DNA of 64,000 nucleotides from Shewanella sp. SG41-4 (GTDB lineage: Bacteria > Pseudomonadota > Gammaproteobacteria > Enterobacterales > Shewanellaceae). This document shows, piece by piece, positions 27,078-36,516 of the stretch. Numbering within the stretch: position 1 is the stretch's first letter; every line of letters begins with the position of its first letter. The translations under genes were made by a program, and so were the position numbers. The stretch is taken from NCBI RefSeq assembly GCF_014164505.1, contig NZ_JACJFI010000003.1, positions 1 to 64,000 on the forward strand. Reading direction: 5' to 3'. Under the pieces are notes generated by a model. It saw only the letters and a program-made list of their open reading frames with translations, did not search any database and was not told the DNA's origin.

Positions 27078-28484
27078 ATTTTTCGCCGTATTAGCCAATT
27101 CTGTAAACAGCTATTTGAAAATAACAAAGTAGCTCCAGTCCTTGAAGAACCCATTCAAGAAGATGGCTTACGTCTGGATATTATCTCCAGAGATGGTCAC
27201 TCAATTTCTCGTCGCCAAATTAGTGAAAATGCACTAAAAGTCCTTTATCGTCTTAATAAATCAGGCTACAAAGCTTATTTAGTTGGCGGTGGAGTGCGTG
27301 ACATTCTATTAGGTCTTGAACCGAAAGATTTTGACGTCGTTACTAATGCCACCCCAGACGACATTAAAAAGTTGTTCCGCAATTGTCGATTAGTGGGCCG
27401 TCGCTTTAGACTGGCGCATATCGTTTTTGGTCGTGACGTTATTGAGGTTGCCACTTTCCGCGGTCACCACAGTGAAAGCAATGATAAAGTGTCGAAATCC
27501 AACGCCGAAGGTCGTCTATTACGCGATAACGTCTACGGTGAGATAGACGAAGACGCTGAACGTCGTGACTTCACCATTAACGCGCTATATTACGATATTA
27601 GTGATTATTCTATTCGCAGCTATGGTGGTGGAATAAACGATCTTAATGCTAGAACGATTAAGCTTATTGGCGACCCAGACACACGTTACCGCGAAGACCC
27701 AGTGCGTATGCTTCGAGCGGTTCGTTTTGCAACTAAACTTGATATGCAAATCGATGCCGTTACTGCAGATCCCATCAAAGCACTTGCACCATTGCTAACT
27801 GATATTCCAGCTGCGCGGATGTATGAAGAAGTATTGAAACTCTTCTTCGCAGGTAAAGCTGAAGCCAATTACCACATGATGCAACGCTTTGGTTTATTCG
27901 CTCCCTTGTTTCCGCAAGTTGGTGCTTTAATTGATGAGTCGCCTAAAGGGCATGCAGCTAAGATGCTGCAAGTCGTTATGCGTAATACAGATCTCCGTGT
28001 TAGCGAAGATAAAACCGTTACTCCGGCATTTTTCTTTGCGGCCATTTTATGGTATCCCGTTAAGCAACGTGCGGACGACATTGCCATTGAAAGCGGCTTG
28101 ACTCATTACGATGCTTATGTTGCTGCAATGGGTGATGTGCTTGAAAAACAGTGTCTGACAATTAGTTTACCACGCCGATTTAGCACTCCAGCACGCGACA
28201 TTTGGCAGCTGCAGCTTCGCTTAGAACGCGGTCAAGGCACGAGAGCATTTAAACTGCTAGAACACCCAAAATTCAGAGCTGCTTATGACTTACTGTTATT
28301 GCGCGGTGAAGTTGAAATGGGGAATATCGCCAAGATTGCTGAGTGGTGGAAAGCGTTTGTAGAAGCTGATGAAACAGACCGTAGTGACATAGCTAAAAGT
28401 ATCAAAAGCAGCAATAGTCGCAACCGAAATGCACCACAGCGTAAACGTCGCCGTAAACCAGTAGCCAAGCCTGCAGAAGAATAA
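27078..28484 (+). CDS. pcnB: Poly(A) polymerase I, apparently started at AUU
   Basis: Adds 3' poly(A) tails that speed RNA decay. The annotated-looking start at GTG 27294 falls inside the catalytic motif GGGVRD and cannot be right. The frame stays open upstream to the stop at 27045 and encodes the family N-terminus (FRRISQFCKQLF ... RRQISENALKVLYRLNKSGY), but contains no ATG, GTG or TTG. GAGG at 27068-27071 lies 6 bases before ATT 27078, the second of two ATT codons (the first is at 27075). The E. coli pcnB gene is a known AUU-start gene, so this is probably conserved. Product 468 residues. DFDV carries catalytic aspartates; the C-terminus is basic (RKRRRKP). Confidence 0.93.
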   Translation: MFRRISQFCKQLFENNKVAPVLEEPIQEDGLRLDIISRDGHSISRRQISENALKVLYRLNKSGYKAYLVGGGVRDILLGLEPKDFDVVTNATPDDIKKLFRNCRLVGRRFRLAHIVFGRDVIEVATFRGHHSESNDKVSKSNAEGRLLRDNVYGEIDEDAERRDFTINALYYDISDYSIRSYGGGINDLNARTIKLIGDPDTRYREDPVRMLRAVRFATKLDMQIDAVTADPIKALAPLLTDIPAARMYEEVLKLFFAGKAEANYHMMQRFGLFAPLFPQVGALIDESPKGHAAKMLQVVMRNTDLRVSEDKTVTPAFFFAAILWYPVKQRADDIAIESGLTHYDAYVAAMGDVLEKQCLTISLPRRFSTPARDIWQLQLRLERGQGTRAFKLLEHPKFRAAYDLLLLRGEVEMGNIAKIAEWWKAFVEADETDRSDIAKSIKSSNSRNRNAPQRKRRRKPVAKPAEE

Positions 28485-28489
28485 TATTG

Positions 28490-28975
28490 ATGGCTGTTCA
28501 AGTTTATATCGCCATAGGGGCTAATTTAGCCGAACCAATACAACAACTCGATGTTGCTGTATTGGCGCTAAAAGCATTGGCAATAAACAATACTTTTACG
28601 GTGTCAGCTTATTATGGTTCCAAGCCCATGGGTGACGTTATTCAGCCAGACTATGTCAATGCTGTCGCGGGGTTTCAAACCTCGCTATTGCCCATTGAAT
28701 TACTCGATGCTTTACAAGACATCGAGCAACAACAAGGGCGTGTACGACTTGAACACTGGGGACCTCGTACCTTAGATTTAGATTTGTTACTCTATGGTCA
28801 ACAACACATCAACGAACCTCGACTTTGTGTGCCTCATTACGGCATGAAGCAACGCAGTTTTGTGTTAGTTCCATTAGCAGACATTGCACCAGCGTTAACA
28901 TTGCCTTGTAATACAAGCCTTGAAAGCCTTATAAATGTAGCAATGCGTGATGAATTGCAAAAGCTTATCGATTAA
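28490..28975 (+). CDS. folK: 6-hydroxymethyl-dihydropterin pyrophosphokinase
   Basis: Folate pathway enzyme that transfers pyrophosphate from ATP to 6-hydroxymethyl-7,8-dihydropterin. 161 residues from ATG 28490, which is preferred to the TTG one codon earlier. Signatures: IAIGANL at the start, SAYYGSKPMG, and RLEHWGPRTLDLDLLLYG near 83-100 with the DLD metal pair. It begins 5 bp after pcnB, the usual pcnB-folK operon, and panB follows 68 bp later. Confidence 0.95.
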   Translation: MAVQVYIAIGANLAEPIQQLDVAVLALKALAINNTFTVSAYYGSKPMGDVIQPDYVNAVAGFQTSLLPIELLDALQDIEQQQGRVRLEHWGPRTLDLDLLLYGQQHINEPRLCVPHYGMKQRSFVLVPLADIAPALTLPCNTSLESLINVAMRDELQKLID

Positions 28976-29043
28976 AGTTGATCTTAACAGACAGAACATT
29001 AAGCTCAGCTTTTAGTATTTCAATATTGTTTTAAGAGTCTACT

Positions 29044-29838
29044 ATGTCAAAAGTCACCAGTTCGACCCTAATCAAGTTCAAACAAGAAGGTAAAAAGTTC
29101 ACCGCACTAACGGCTTATGACGCTAGTTTTGCCGGCGCATTTGACAGTGAAGGTGTGGACGTACTTTTAGTGGGTGATTCACTCGGTATGGTGCTTCAAG
29201 GTCATAACGATACCTTACCAGTAACGATTGCTGATATTGCTTACCATACCGCTTGTGTCAAACGTGGCGTTTCGCGTGCACTGCTTGTCGCAGACATGCC
29301 GTTCATGAGTTATACCACTCCAGAACAAACCATGATTAACGCGGCAATATTAATGCAGGCGGGTGCCAGCATGGTAAAATTAGAAGGCGGACATTGGTTA
29401 CTTGAAAGCGTAAAAATGCTAACTGAGCGTGGTATTCCAGTGTGTGCTCACCTAGGATTAACACCACAATCTGTGCACGTTTTTGGCGGGTTTAAAGTGC
29501 AAGGTCGCGATGCTGATAACGCGCAACGCATTCTAGATGAAGCTAAAGCATTACAAGAAGCTGGTGCACAATTATTAGTGGTTGAGTGTATTCCAGCTCC
29601 GCTTGCTAAAGCCATTACTGAGGCACTAACCATTCCAGTTATCGGTATTGGCGCGGGTGCTGACACAGATGGTCAAATTCTTGTTATGCATGATGTGTTG
29701 GGCATTTCGAGTGGCTACATTCCCCGTTTCTCAAAAAACTATCTCAAACAAACCGGCGAAATACGTTCGGCTATCAGAGCCTATATTGATGAAGTTGCTA
29801 ACGGCACATTCCCTGCTGAAGAACATACCTTTAATTAA
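29044..29838 (+). CDS. panB: Ketopantoate hydroxymethyltransferase
   Basis: First committed step of pantothenate synthesis: adds a hydroxymethyl group from methylene-THF to 2-ketoisovalerate. 264 residues, standard length. Motifs: [28 protein letters not shown] with the metal-binding Asp, [14 protein letters not shown] and IGIGAG. It belongs with folK and panC to the folate/CoA cluster, but a 242-bp hairpin-containing gap separates it from panC. Confidence 0.96.
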   Translation: MSKVTSSTLIKFKQEGKKFTALTAYDASFAGAFDSEGVDVLLVGDSLGMVLQGHNDTLPVTIADIAYHTACVKRGVSRALLVADMPFMSYTTPEQTMINAAILMQAGASMVKLEGGHWLLESVKMLTERGIPVCAHLGLTPQSVHVFGGFKVQGRDADNAQRILDEAKALQEAGAQLLVVECIPAPLAKAITEALTIPVIGIGAGADTDGQILVMHDVLGISSGYIPRFSKNYLKQTGEIRSAIRAYIDEVANGTFPAEEHTFN

Positions 29839-30080
29839 TTTAAGCTTGGGATAATAAAGGTTTATCATAACTTCTGCCCTGCTATCTACGTTGCATTGAA
29901 ATACAATAAATCAACAATTGATGATTCAATGCACCTTCGTTAGCAATCCAAACCAAAAGTTTGGATTGCAGATGTAACATAAACCCGTTGTTATCGATTA
30001 CCCCAGCGCTTACCAGCGTTGAGGTTAATCATTAAATCTACATCAATGACTGCATTGTTTTTATTAAGGCTCGAACAAAA
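29839..30080. other. Structured panB-panC intergenic region
   Basis: A perfect 11-bp hairpin (29943-29953 with 29959-29969, loop CAAAA) lies beside an outer pair TGCATTGAA / TTCAATGCA about 30 bp further left. No T-run follows either. panB and panC usually adjoin closely; this gap may hold a panC promoter or a processing site. No riboswitch is recognised. Confidence 0.6.
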
Positions 30081-30926
30081 ATGATTACCACCTCCGCAAT
30101 CTCAACTATCCGCGAACATGTTAAGACTTGGCACAGCAAAGGCGAAACCGTTGCTTTTGTGCCTACTATGGGTAATTTACACCAAGGTCACATCACCTTA
30201 GTGAATGAAGCTAAAAAGCGCGCAGACCATGTTGTGGTATCTATTTTTGTCAATCCGATGCAATTTAGCGCTAATGAAGACTTAGACGGGTATCCACGCA
30301 CACTCGCACAAGATACCGATAAACTGATACTTGCCGGAACAGAAATACTCTTCACTCCAACACCGGCTATCATTTATCCCAGAGGATTAGCACAACAAAC
30401 ATTTATTGAAGTGCCAGAAATTGGTGATGAATTGTGTGGTGCAAGTCGTCCAGGTCATTTTCGTGGTGTGGCAACCATAGTCGCCAAACTGTTTAATATT
30501 GTTCAACCTGATATTGCCTTATTCGGCCGTAAAGATTTTCAACAACTGATGATTATCAAAACCATGGTCGAAGATTTATCAATGCCAATTGATGTTATTG
30601 GTGTGGAGACTATCCGAGAACAATCAGGACTTGCGATGAGCTCTCGCAATGGTTATTTAACCACTGAAGAAAAACACTCCGCAGCAACATTAAAACAATC
30701 CTTAGACAGTATTGTTAGCGCAATTAAAAATGGTGAAGAAGCGCAACAAGCTATCACCAAGGCAGAAAAACGACTAATAAGCGCTGGTTTTACCCCTGAT
30801 TATCTTGAAGTGAGAAATGCCAATACATTACGCCAAGTAACAGCAACAGACAGTGAGCTAGTGGTTATTGGGGCCGCATATCTCGGTAAGGCTCGATTAA
30901 TTGATAATGTGTCATTCTCTAAATAA
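30081..30926 (+). CDS. panC: Pantothenate synthetase
   Basis: ATP-dependent condensation of pantoate with beta-alanine. 281 residues. The nucleotidyltransferase HIGH-like signature is [10 protein letters not shown] near 27-36. Further motifs are [16 protein letters not shown] and MSSRNGYL (the KMSKS-like loop near 189). All key positions are present. No panD follows in this window. Confidence 0.96.
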   Translation: MITTSAISTIREHVKTWHSKGETVAFVPTMGNLHQGHITLVNEAKKRADHVVVSIFVNPMQFSANEDLDGYPRTLAQDTDKLILAGTEILFTPTPAIIYPRGLAQQTFIEVPEIGDELCGASRPGHFRGVATIVAKLFNIVQPDIALFGRKDFQQLMIIKTMVEDLSMPIDVIGVETIREQSGLAMSSRNGYLTTEEKHSAATLKQSLDSIVSAIKNGEEAQQAITKAEKRLISAGFTPDYLEVRNANTLRQVTATDSELVVIGAAYLGKARLIDNVSFSK

Positions 30927-31381
30927 GCTAACCATATAAGTTAATGTTTAACAAAGGAATAACCCTATCTCGGTTAGAACCAGTAGAACAAAAAAAAATT
31001 ATTCAATTTTCCATTGCCCAAAAACTGGTTTTATCGATAAACTTGAACCATATTTAAGTAATATAATGATGTTAACTGCGTTATTTTCTCCGTATTGTGA
31101 GCAGAAATTGGCTACCGAGTATTGAATATCCGACAACCAACATGGCTAATGTCTTACTTGTTTAGCGTAAAAATATGCTAATCTGCTTAACTACATAAGT
31201 TAAGCAAAACATGAACTAATTTAGCGAGTTAATAAGAGACAATAAATACAACAATTCCTGTAATGCAGCCCGCAAAACGGTAGCTAGACACGGTAGTCAG
31301 CTATTAGGCTATATACATTATCGAAACGTGTAGAGAAAAACCAATAAACAATTGATACTAAACGAAATAAAAAGGCAAAGG
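30927..31381. other. 455-bp AT-rich gap without a gene
   Basis: No ORF with a family-like translation on either strand. There is an A-run near 30991-30999 and generally low GC. It separates panC from the secreted-protein gene and probably holds that gene's promoter. I see no convincing hairpin or operator. Confidence 0.6.
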
Positions 31382-31912
31382 ATGTGTAGCTGCATGGCAA
31401 AAAGACTGTTATTTATCGTACTCGCCATGAGCACATTTACTGCTCAAGCCAATACTATTTACAAATGCATGATGGATGAAAAAGTCGTTTTCACCCAAAC
31501 AGTTTGCCCGCAAGAATATAGCCAGCATAAAATTGAATACCAATTAGGGATTACCACAGAGGTCGACACTGACAAGCGAGAAGTGAAAGACGATCCTTTA
31601 AAAGCACTACTCAATAAACAAACCATTTCTAAAGAAAAATTACTGCAATTACTTGATGGTGAAATTTATCGTTTAAAGCAAGAAAACAGCTACTTCGAAA
31701 TCTTACGAGCCAGTGAAATGCAAAAACTAGATCGAAAACGTTACTGGCAGACTAAACCCAAAAACGACCCAAGTTACGGTTTAGAGTTACAGGAAATAAA
31801 CACCCGCTTCGATGACCTGACTAAAAATAATACCGATGTTATTCTGATATTAACTAAGCATAAAATGAAGATATCTGCTGAAACACAACCAGATGAATAT
31901 ATGAGTAACTAA
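31382..31912 (+). CDS. Secreted DUF4124-like protein
   Basis: Small exported protein, 176 residues from ATG 31382. AAAGG lies 6 bases before it; ATG 31394 (MAKRLLF) is an alternative with a cleaner signal peptide. A signal peptide of about 22 residues ends AQA. The mature start TIYKCMMDEKVVFTQTVCP has the YKC...F-Q-xCP pattern of the DUF4124 family, with two Cys that may pair. The rest is charged and helical (KLLQLLDGEIYRLKQEN). The function is unknown. A weak inverted repeat (CCTCAAC / GTTGAGG) follows the stop. Confidence 0.65.
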   Translation: MCSCMAKRLLFIVLAMSTFTAQANTIYKCMMDEKVVFTQTVCPQEYSQHKIEYQLGITTEVDTDKREVKDDPLKALLNKQTISKEKLLQLLDGEIYRLKQENSYFEILRASEMQKLDRKRYWQTKPKNDPSYGLELQEINTRFDDLTKNNTDVILILTKHKMKISAETQPDEYMSN

Positions 31913-31953
31913 CCTCAACTCTTTATCAGCGTTGAGGCTAAGATTAGTCAATG

Positions 31954-32151
31954 TTAATCCGGTTTAAATACCCCTATCATGCTGCCACTGGTTTTTTGAG
32001 GCACTTTAATATCAGTTTGTTGTTCATGATAATCACAGTCTGTACATTCAACGGTTTCAATTCCATTTTCTTTAAACAATAAAATACTGTCTTTAGCACT
32101 GCATTTAGGGCATTTAGCACCTGCAACAAAACGCTTTTTAATTTTGGTCAT
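31954..32151 (-). CDS. yheV: YheV-type zinc-ribbon protein
   Basis: 65-residue protein with one zinc ribbon: CPKC (near 14-17) and CTDC (near 36-39), plus YHEQQ after it. Size, motif layout and genomic position beside yheS match E. coli YheV, a protein of unknown function near the kef/yhe genes. Transcribed divergently from yheS. Confidence 0.85.
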   Translation of the reverse strand: MTKIKKRFVAGAKCPKCSAKDSILLFKENGIETVECTDCDYHEQQTDIKVPQKTSGSMIGVFKPD

Positions 32152-32327
32152 GATTCACTCGACTTAGTGTTTACTGAATGAGCGGATAACTCATTAAGGT
32201 CTTTACCTGATATATACGCCTATTTTGCCATGATTAGCCCACATGAGTCCCGTGATTGTGGGAAATAAATCGTAGATGCGATATTATCTGCACCATTATT
32301 CTATTCTTAAGTATCAAGTTGTAATTA

Positions 32328-34238
32328 ATGATCAACATAAGCCAAGCTCAGTTAATTCGCGGCAGTAAAACCTTACTCGATGAAACCTCACTGACGATTT
32401 ATCCCGGACACAAGGTTGGCCTTGTCGGCGCCAACGGTACAGGTAAATCATCTTTGCTTGCCTTGATTTTGGGTCATTTGCATCTAGATAAAGGTGAATT
32501 TAGTTTCCCCTCTGGTTGGCAGGTTGCCTCTGTTGCGCAGGAAACACCAGCATTGGATGTATCGGCACTAGAGTATGTCCTCGATGGTGACACCGAATAC
32601 CGTGATTTAGAAGCCCAACTAGAAAAAGCGCAAAGCGACAATAACGGTAATGCCATTGCACTTATCCATGGCAAAATTGATGCTATTGGCGGTTATGCTA
32701 TTAAAGCTAGAGCTGGCGCGCTATTAGCCGGTTTAGGGTTTAAGGATGCAGACCAAAGTAACCCCGTAAAAAGCTTCTCAGGTGGTTGGCGGATGCGCCT
32801 CAACTTGGCCCAAGCACTATTATGTCGGTCAGATTTATTGTTACTCGATGAGCCAACCAACCACTTAGACTTAGATACCATGTATTGGTTAGAAGGTTGG
32901 ATAAAATCTTATCAAGGTACTCTCATTTTGATCAGCCACGATCGTGACTTTATTGATGGCATTGTCGGTGAAATTGTTCATGTTGAAAATCACAAATTAA
33001 ATTACTACAAAGGAAATTACTCTTCTTTTGAACGGGTGCGCGCCGAGCGAATGGCCCAGCAACAAGTCGCCTTTGAACGTCAACAAAAAGAACGTTCACA
33101 TATGCAGTCATTTGTTGACAGATTCCGCTATAAAGCCAGTAAAGCTAAACAAGCACAAAGCCGCTTAAAAGCCCTCGAGCGCATGGCTGAGTTGTTGCCA
33201 TCGCAAGTAGACAATCCATTTCAAATGGCTTTTAGAGAACCTGAAGCGCTACCGAACCCATTAGTGGTAATGGAAAATGTCTCTATTGGTTATGAAGACA
33301 ACACCATCCTTAAACAGGTTGAATTAAATCTCGTTCCTGGCGCGCGTATTGGTTTGCTAGGAAGAAATGGTGCAGGTAAATCAACGCTGATCAAACTGTT
33401 ATCAGGCCAATTACAAGCCAAAACAGGTAAGTATCAACCTAATCCGGGATTAAATATTGGTTATTTTGCTCAGCATCAAGTTGAATTTTTAACGCTTGAT
33501 GACACTCCAATGCAGCACTTAGCAAGACTCGCGCCTGCAAGTGTTCGTGAACAAGAATTACGCAACTTTTTAGGCGGGTTTGGCTTTAATGGTGACATGG
33601 CCTTATCGCCAGTTCGGCCGTTTTCTGGCGGCGAAAAAGCGCGTCTTGTATTAGCATTAGTCGTTTGGCAGCGCCCAAACCTATTATTACTCGATGAACC
33701 GACCAACCATTTAGATTTAGAGATGCGTCACGCACTCACCATGGCATTGCAAACTTTTGAGGGCGCAATGGTCATAGTGTCGCATGATCGTCACCTATTA
33801 CGATTAAGTTGTAGTGACTATTACTTAGTTGACCAAGGTGCAGTTACCCCTTTTGATGGCGACTTAGATGACTATCATCAATGGTTACTCGATGCTGCAA
33901 AACTCGCACAAGCTAACAACAAAACAGATGCTGGTACTAGCGGTGATGCCGTTGATAAAAAACAGCAAAAAAGAATGGAAGCTGAGCTGCGTCAAAAAGT
34001 GTCTCCACTAAAAAAACAACAAGTAAAGTTAGAAACCCAACAGCAAAAAATTAATGCCCGATTAGCAGAATTAGAAATCGAATTAGCCGATGGCAGCTTA
34101 TACGAAGCGGAGAACAAAGCTAAAATGACCAATGTTCTCAACGAGCGTACTACGCTGACTCAAGCCATGGATGAAAGCGAAATGCATTGGTTGGACATTC
34201 AAGAACAGATTGAGCTTTTCGAACAAGATTTTCAATAA
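32328..34238 (+). CDS. yheS: ABC-F family ATPase YheS
   Basis: Soluble protein of 636 residues with two nucleotide-binding domains and no membrane region; ABC-F proteins act on the ribosome rather than in transport. First Walker A is GANGTGKSS (near 34), signature SGGWRM, Walker B LLLLDEPTNHLD. The interdomain arm is rich in Gln, Lys and Arg (AERMAQQQVAFERQQ). Second Walker A is GRNGAGKST (near 345), signature SGGEKA. A coiled-coil C-terminal extension (LRQKVSPLKKQQVKLETQ) follows. Length equals E. coli YheS. Confidence 0.95.
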   Translation: MINISQAQLIRGSKTLLDETSLTIYPGHKVGLVGANGTGKSSLLALILGHLHLDKGEFSFPSGWQVASVAQETPALDVSALEYVLDGDTEYRDLEAQLEKAQSDNNGNAIALIHGKIDAIGGYAIKARAGALLAGLGFKDADQSNPVKSFSGGWRMRLNLAQALLCRSDLLLLDEPTNHLDLDTMYWLEGWIKSYQGTLILISHDRDFIDGIVGEIVHVENHKLNYYKGNYSSFERVRAERMAQQQVAFERQQKERSHMQSFVDRFRYKASKAKQAQSRLKALERMAELLPSQVDNPFQMAFREPEALPNPLVVMENVSIGYEDNTILKQVELNLVPGARIGLLGRNGAGKSTLIKLLSGQLQAKTGKYQPNPGLNIGYFAQHQVEFLTLDDTPMQHLARLAPASVREQELRNFLGGFGFNGDMALSPVRPFSGGEKARLVLALVVWQRPNLLLLDEPTNHLDLEMRHALTMALQTFEGAMVIVSHDRHLLRLSCSDYYLVDQGAVTPFDGDLDDYHQWLLDAAKLAQANNKTDAGTSGDAVDKKQQKRMEAELRQKVSPLKKQQVKLETQQQKINARLAELEIELADGSLYEAENKAKMTNVLNERTTLTQAMDESEMHWLDIQEQIELFEQDFQ

Positions 34239-34255
34239 TCAGTTAATTTTATTCA

Positions 34256-34291
34256 CTGCCTTTATGGTGTTAACTCACGCCATAAAGGTAG
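34256..34291 (+). other. Hairpin between yheS and the TIGR02444-like gene
   Basis: CTGCCTTTATGGTG pairs with CACGCCATAAAGGTAG, including G-T wobbles. It ends 2-3 bases before the AAGGG RBS of the next gene. It lacks a T-tail, so it may modulate downstream translation or protect mRNA ends. Confidence 0.55.
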
Positions 34292-34304
34292 CAAGGGATA
34301 CTGT

Positions 34305-34799
34305 ATGTCGCGACCTTATCACCGTCAAACATTTAGCTTTACAATTTGGCATGATTGCGAACAAAACTACTCAAAAAATCCAAATTTTTACATCAGCTTA
34401 CAAGATAGTTATCAAGTAAACGTTAACCTTTTACTATTAGCTCAGTACCTTGATCAACAGCATTATGTGTTGACGCAGCAGCAGTGGGAATTGTTAACCG
34501 GTGTTGTAGAGCAATGGGAAGCAAATGTGTTACAACCTTATCGACGCTTACGTCGGATTGCTAAAGCACACTTGGGCAGCGACGAGTATCAGAAAATGCT
34601 CGATGTAGAACTCATTATGGAACGTAAATCTCAATATATGTTATTGCATAAATTGAATTTACTGCAGGGAAATACATTAGATATTGATAAGCTAAATATT
34701 ACTGAGCTAAATAATACTGAGTTAGACAATAATGAGCCAAGTAACATACAACACTACCTTAGCTTATTTGGCTTAGATGGCAGTATTATGGCTGAATGA
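34305..34799 (+). CDS. TIGR02444-like hypothetical protein
   Basis: Cytoplasmic protein of 164 residues. The N-terminal half (FSFTIWHDCEQNYSKNPN ... NLLLLAQYLDQ) and LLTGVVEQWEANVLQPYRRLR resemble the TIGR02444 family seen beside yheS in gammaproteobacteria, as far as memory allows. Function unknown. The C-terminal part has a short degenerate repeat (LNITELNNTELDNNEPSN, about 130-148) coded by near-identical DNA units and likely disordered. Start ATG 34305 follows AAGGG about 9 bases upstream. The yheS operon continues here. Confidence 0.65.
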   Translation: MSRPYHRQTFSFTIWHDCEQNYSKNPNFYISLQDSYQVNVNLLLLAQYLDQQHYVLTQQQWELLTGVVEQWEANVLQPYRRLRRIAKAHLGSDEYQKMLDVELIMERKSQYMLLHKLNLLQGNTLDIDKLNITELNNTELDNNEPSNIQHYLSLFGLDGSIMAE

Positions 34800-34903
34800 C
34801 TCCCCTAAACAGGTCTGACTAATACAGAACACATTATATAGTTTAGCGACTTGTATTATAACCTTGATATACCGCCCATCGACGGTATATCAAACCAGTT
34901 CAA

Positions 34904-36493
34904 CTAGCTAGTTTGAGTCAGTTTTTGTGCTAAGGCTGTTGCATTTCGAGCCACAAGACCATAAATAGACAACTGCGGATTTGCGCCTAAACTGGTTGGA
35001 AAAACCGAACCATCCATCACCGATAAATTTTCAAGGTAATGCGAATTACCAAATCCATCAACCATTGATAGGGTTTTATCTTCACCCATAGCACAGCCGC
35101 CCATCACATGGGCCGATGCAACAATGGTTTTTAATAAACCTAAATCGGCATTATTAATCGCTTGCTTTGCTTCACTCCATGAATTAAGAAAAGCCAAGCC
35201 ATCATGCATTGGTAACACCTTTTTAGCACCTGCAGCAAACTGTAATTCGGCCATCGACAAAAATGCCCGACGAGCACCATCCCAAAAACCTTTATCTAAA
35301 GGATAATCTAACGCCAAACTGGTGTCGGTTAACCTTACCTGACCACCTGGACATTGCTGATTGAAACCATCACGAATGAGCGCAATAGTCACCTGCATTT
35401 GGTTAAAATTAGCCATTAACTGTGCATGACTTACACCATAACCAATGGTTTTGGACGCTATCAATACCGGATGCACAGGTGCGACTTCAAGTTTATAACC
35501 TAAATCGCCAGCCGCGCCGTCACGCCAAACAAATTCATCTGAATAGATAGATTGAGGCGCACCACTGTGACCATTAATTTGTTCCGCAAAAATCCCGCCC
35601 GATAACAATGAGGGATGTAAAAAGGTTTTACCTAATTGCTTGTGCGGATCTGGCGTATTAGAACGCATTAATATCGTCGGCGTATGAACAGCACCCGCAC
35701 TTAAAATATAATGCTTAGCACTAAAGGTAATGTTAACTGATGTCGGCATTAAACCTTCTGTTAATGCCTGTGCCGTTAATCCAATAACTTGGTCACCTTT
35801 GTGTTCAAGTTTGACTACCTTGGCGCGAGAAATCAGTGTCGCGCCTTTGTCCAAAGCAGCTGGAATAGTGGTCACTAACATGGATTGTTTGGCGTTAACA
35901 GGGCAACCCATGCCACAGTAACCGGTATTCCAGCAACCTTTAACATTACGTTTAATAACGGTGTAATCCCAACCCAGTTTTTCACAACCTTCGCGCAGTG
36001 CACCATTATTTCGATTGGGTTCAAACTCCCACGTCTCAATATTGAGCCGCTGTTCCATTAACTCAAACCAAGGCAGTAAATCTTGCGAGGACAAGCCTTT
36101 TACCGACTTTTCTTGCTCCCAAAACGCTAGGGTTTGTTCAGGGGTTCGAATTGAGGTAGTCCAATTTACCGTAGTTGAACCGCCTACCGTTCGACCTTGG
36201 AATATACCGATACCTTTATCAGCGGTTTTCATTGAGGCTGCTTGTTGATACAAATTCGGATAAGCGTGACGCTCTTCCATATCAAAGTGAGTCGATGATT
36301 TAAGCGAGCCACCTTCAATCATAATAACTTTCAATCCAGCTTCAGTGAGTATTTCTGCTGCGGTGCCGCCGCCCGCTCCAGTACCAACAATAACAACATC
36401 CGCGTCAAAGTGACGATCGACTTCTAAAGTACTGGCATCGATATGATGCCAGCCTGCGCTTAATCCGGTAATAATAGGGTCAATTATGGCCAA
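34904..36493 (-). CDS. GMC-type FAD-dependent oxidoreductase
   Basis: Flavoprotein of 529 residues. The dinucleotide-binding motif VVIVGTGAGGGTAAE lies near 34-48, followed by VIMIEGG. The substrate region has QGRTVGGSTTVNW, then a Cys-rich segment GCWNTGYCGMGCPVNAK (near 186-202) of the gluconate/cholesterol-oxidase-type GMC group. The C-terminal active site has AHVMGGCAMG and NPQLSIYG. It probably oxidises an alcohol group, with electrons passed to a membrane or periplasmic carrier. Paired with a Tat-signal protein 23 bp upstream. No signal peptide of its own, so it would have to travel with its partner if it acts outside the cytoplasm. Substrate unknown. Confidence 0.88.
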   Translation of the reverse strand: MAIIDPIITGLSAGWHHIDASTLEVDRHFDADVVIVGTGAGGGTAAEILTEAGLKVIMIEGGSLKSSTHFDMEERHAYPNLYQQAASMKTADKGIGIFQGRTVGGSTTVNWTTSIRTPEQTLAFWEQEKSVKGLSSQDLLPWFELMEQRLNIETWEFEPNRNNGALREGCEKLGWDYTVIKRNVKGCWNTGYCGMGCPVNAKQSMLVTTIPAALDKGATLISRAKVVKLEHKGDQVIGLTAQALTEGLMPTSVNITFSAKHYILSAGAVHTPTILMRSNTPDPHKQLGKTFLHPSLLSGGIFAEQINGHSGAPQSIYSDEFVWRDGAAGDLGYKLEVAPVHPVLIASKTIGYGVSHAQLMANFNQMQVTIALIRDGFNQQCPGGQVRLTDTSLALDYPLDKGFWDGARRAFLSMAELQFAAGAKKVLPMHDGLAFLNSWSEAKQAINNADLGLLKTIVASAHVMGGCAMGEDKTLSMVDGFGNSHYLENLSVMDGSVFPTSLGANPQLSIYGLVARNATALAQKLTQTS

Positions 36494-36516
36494 GGGAGAA
36501 CTCCTTATATGAGAGA

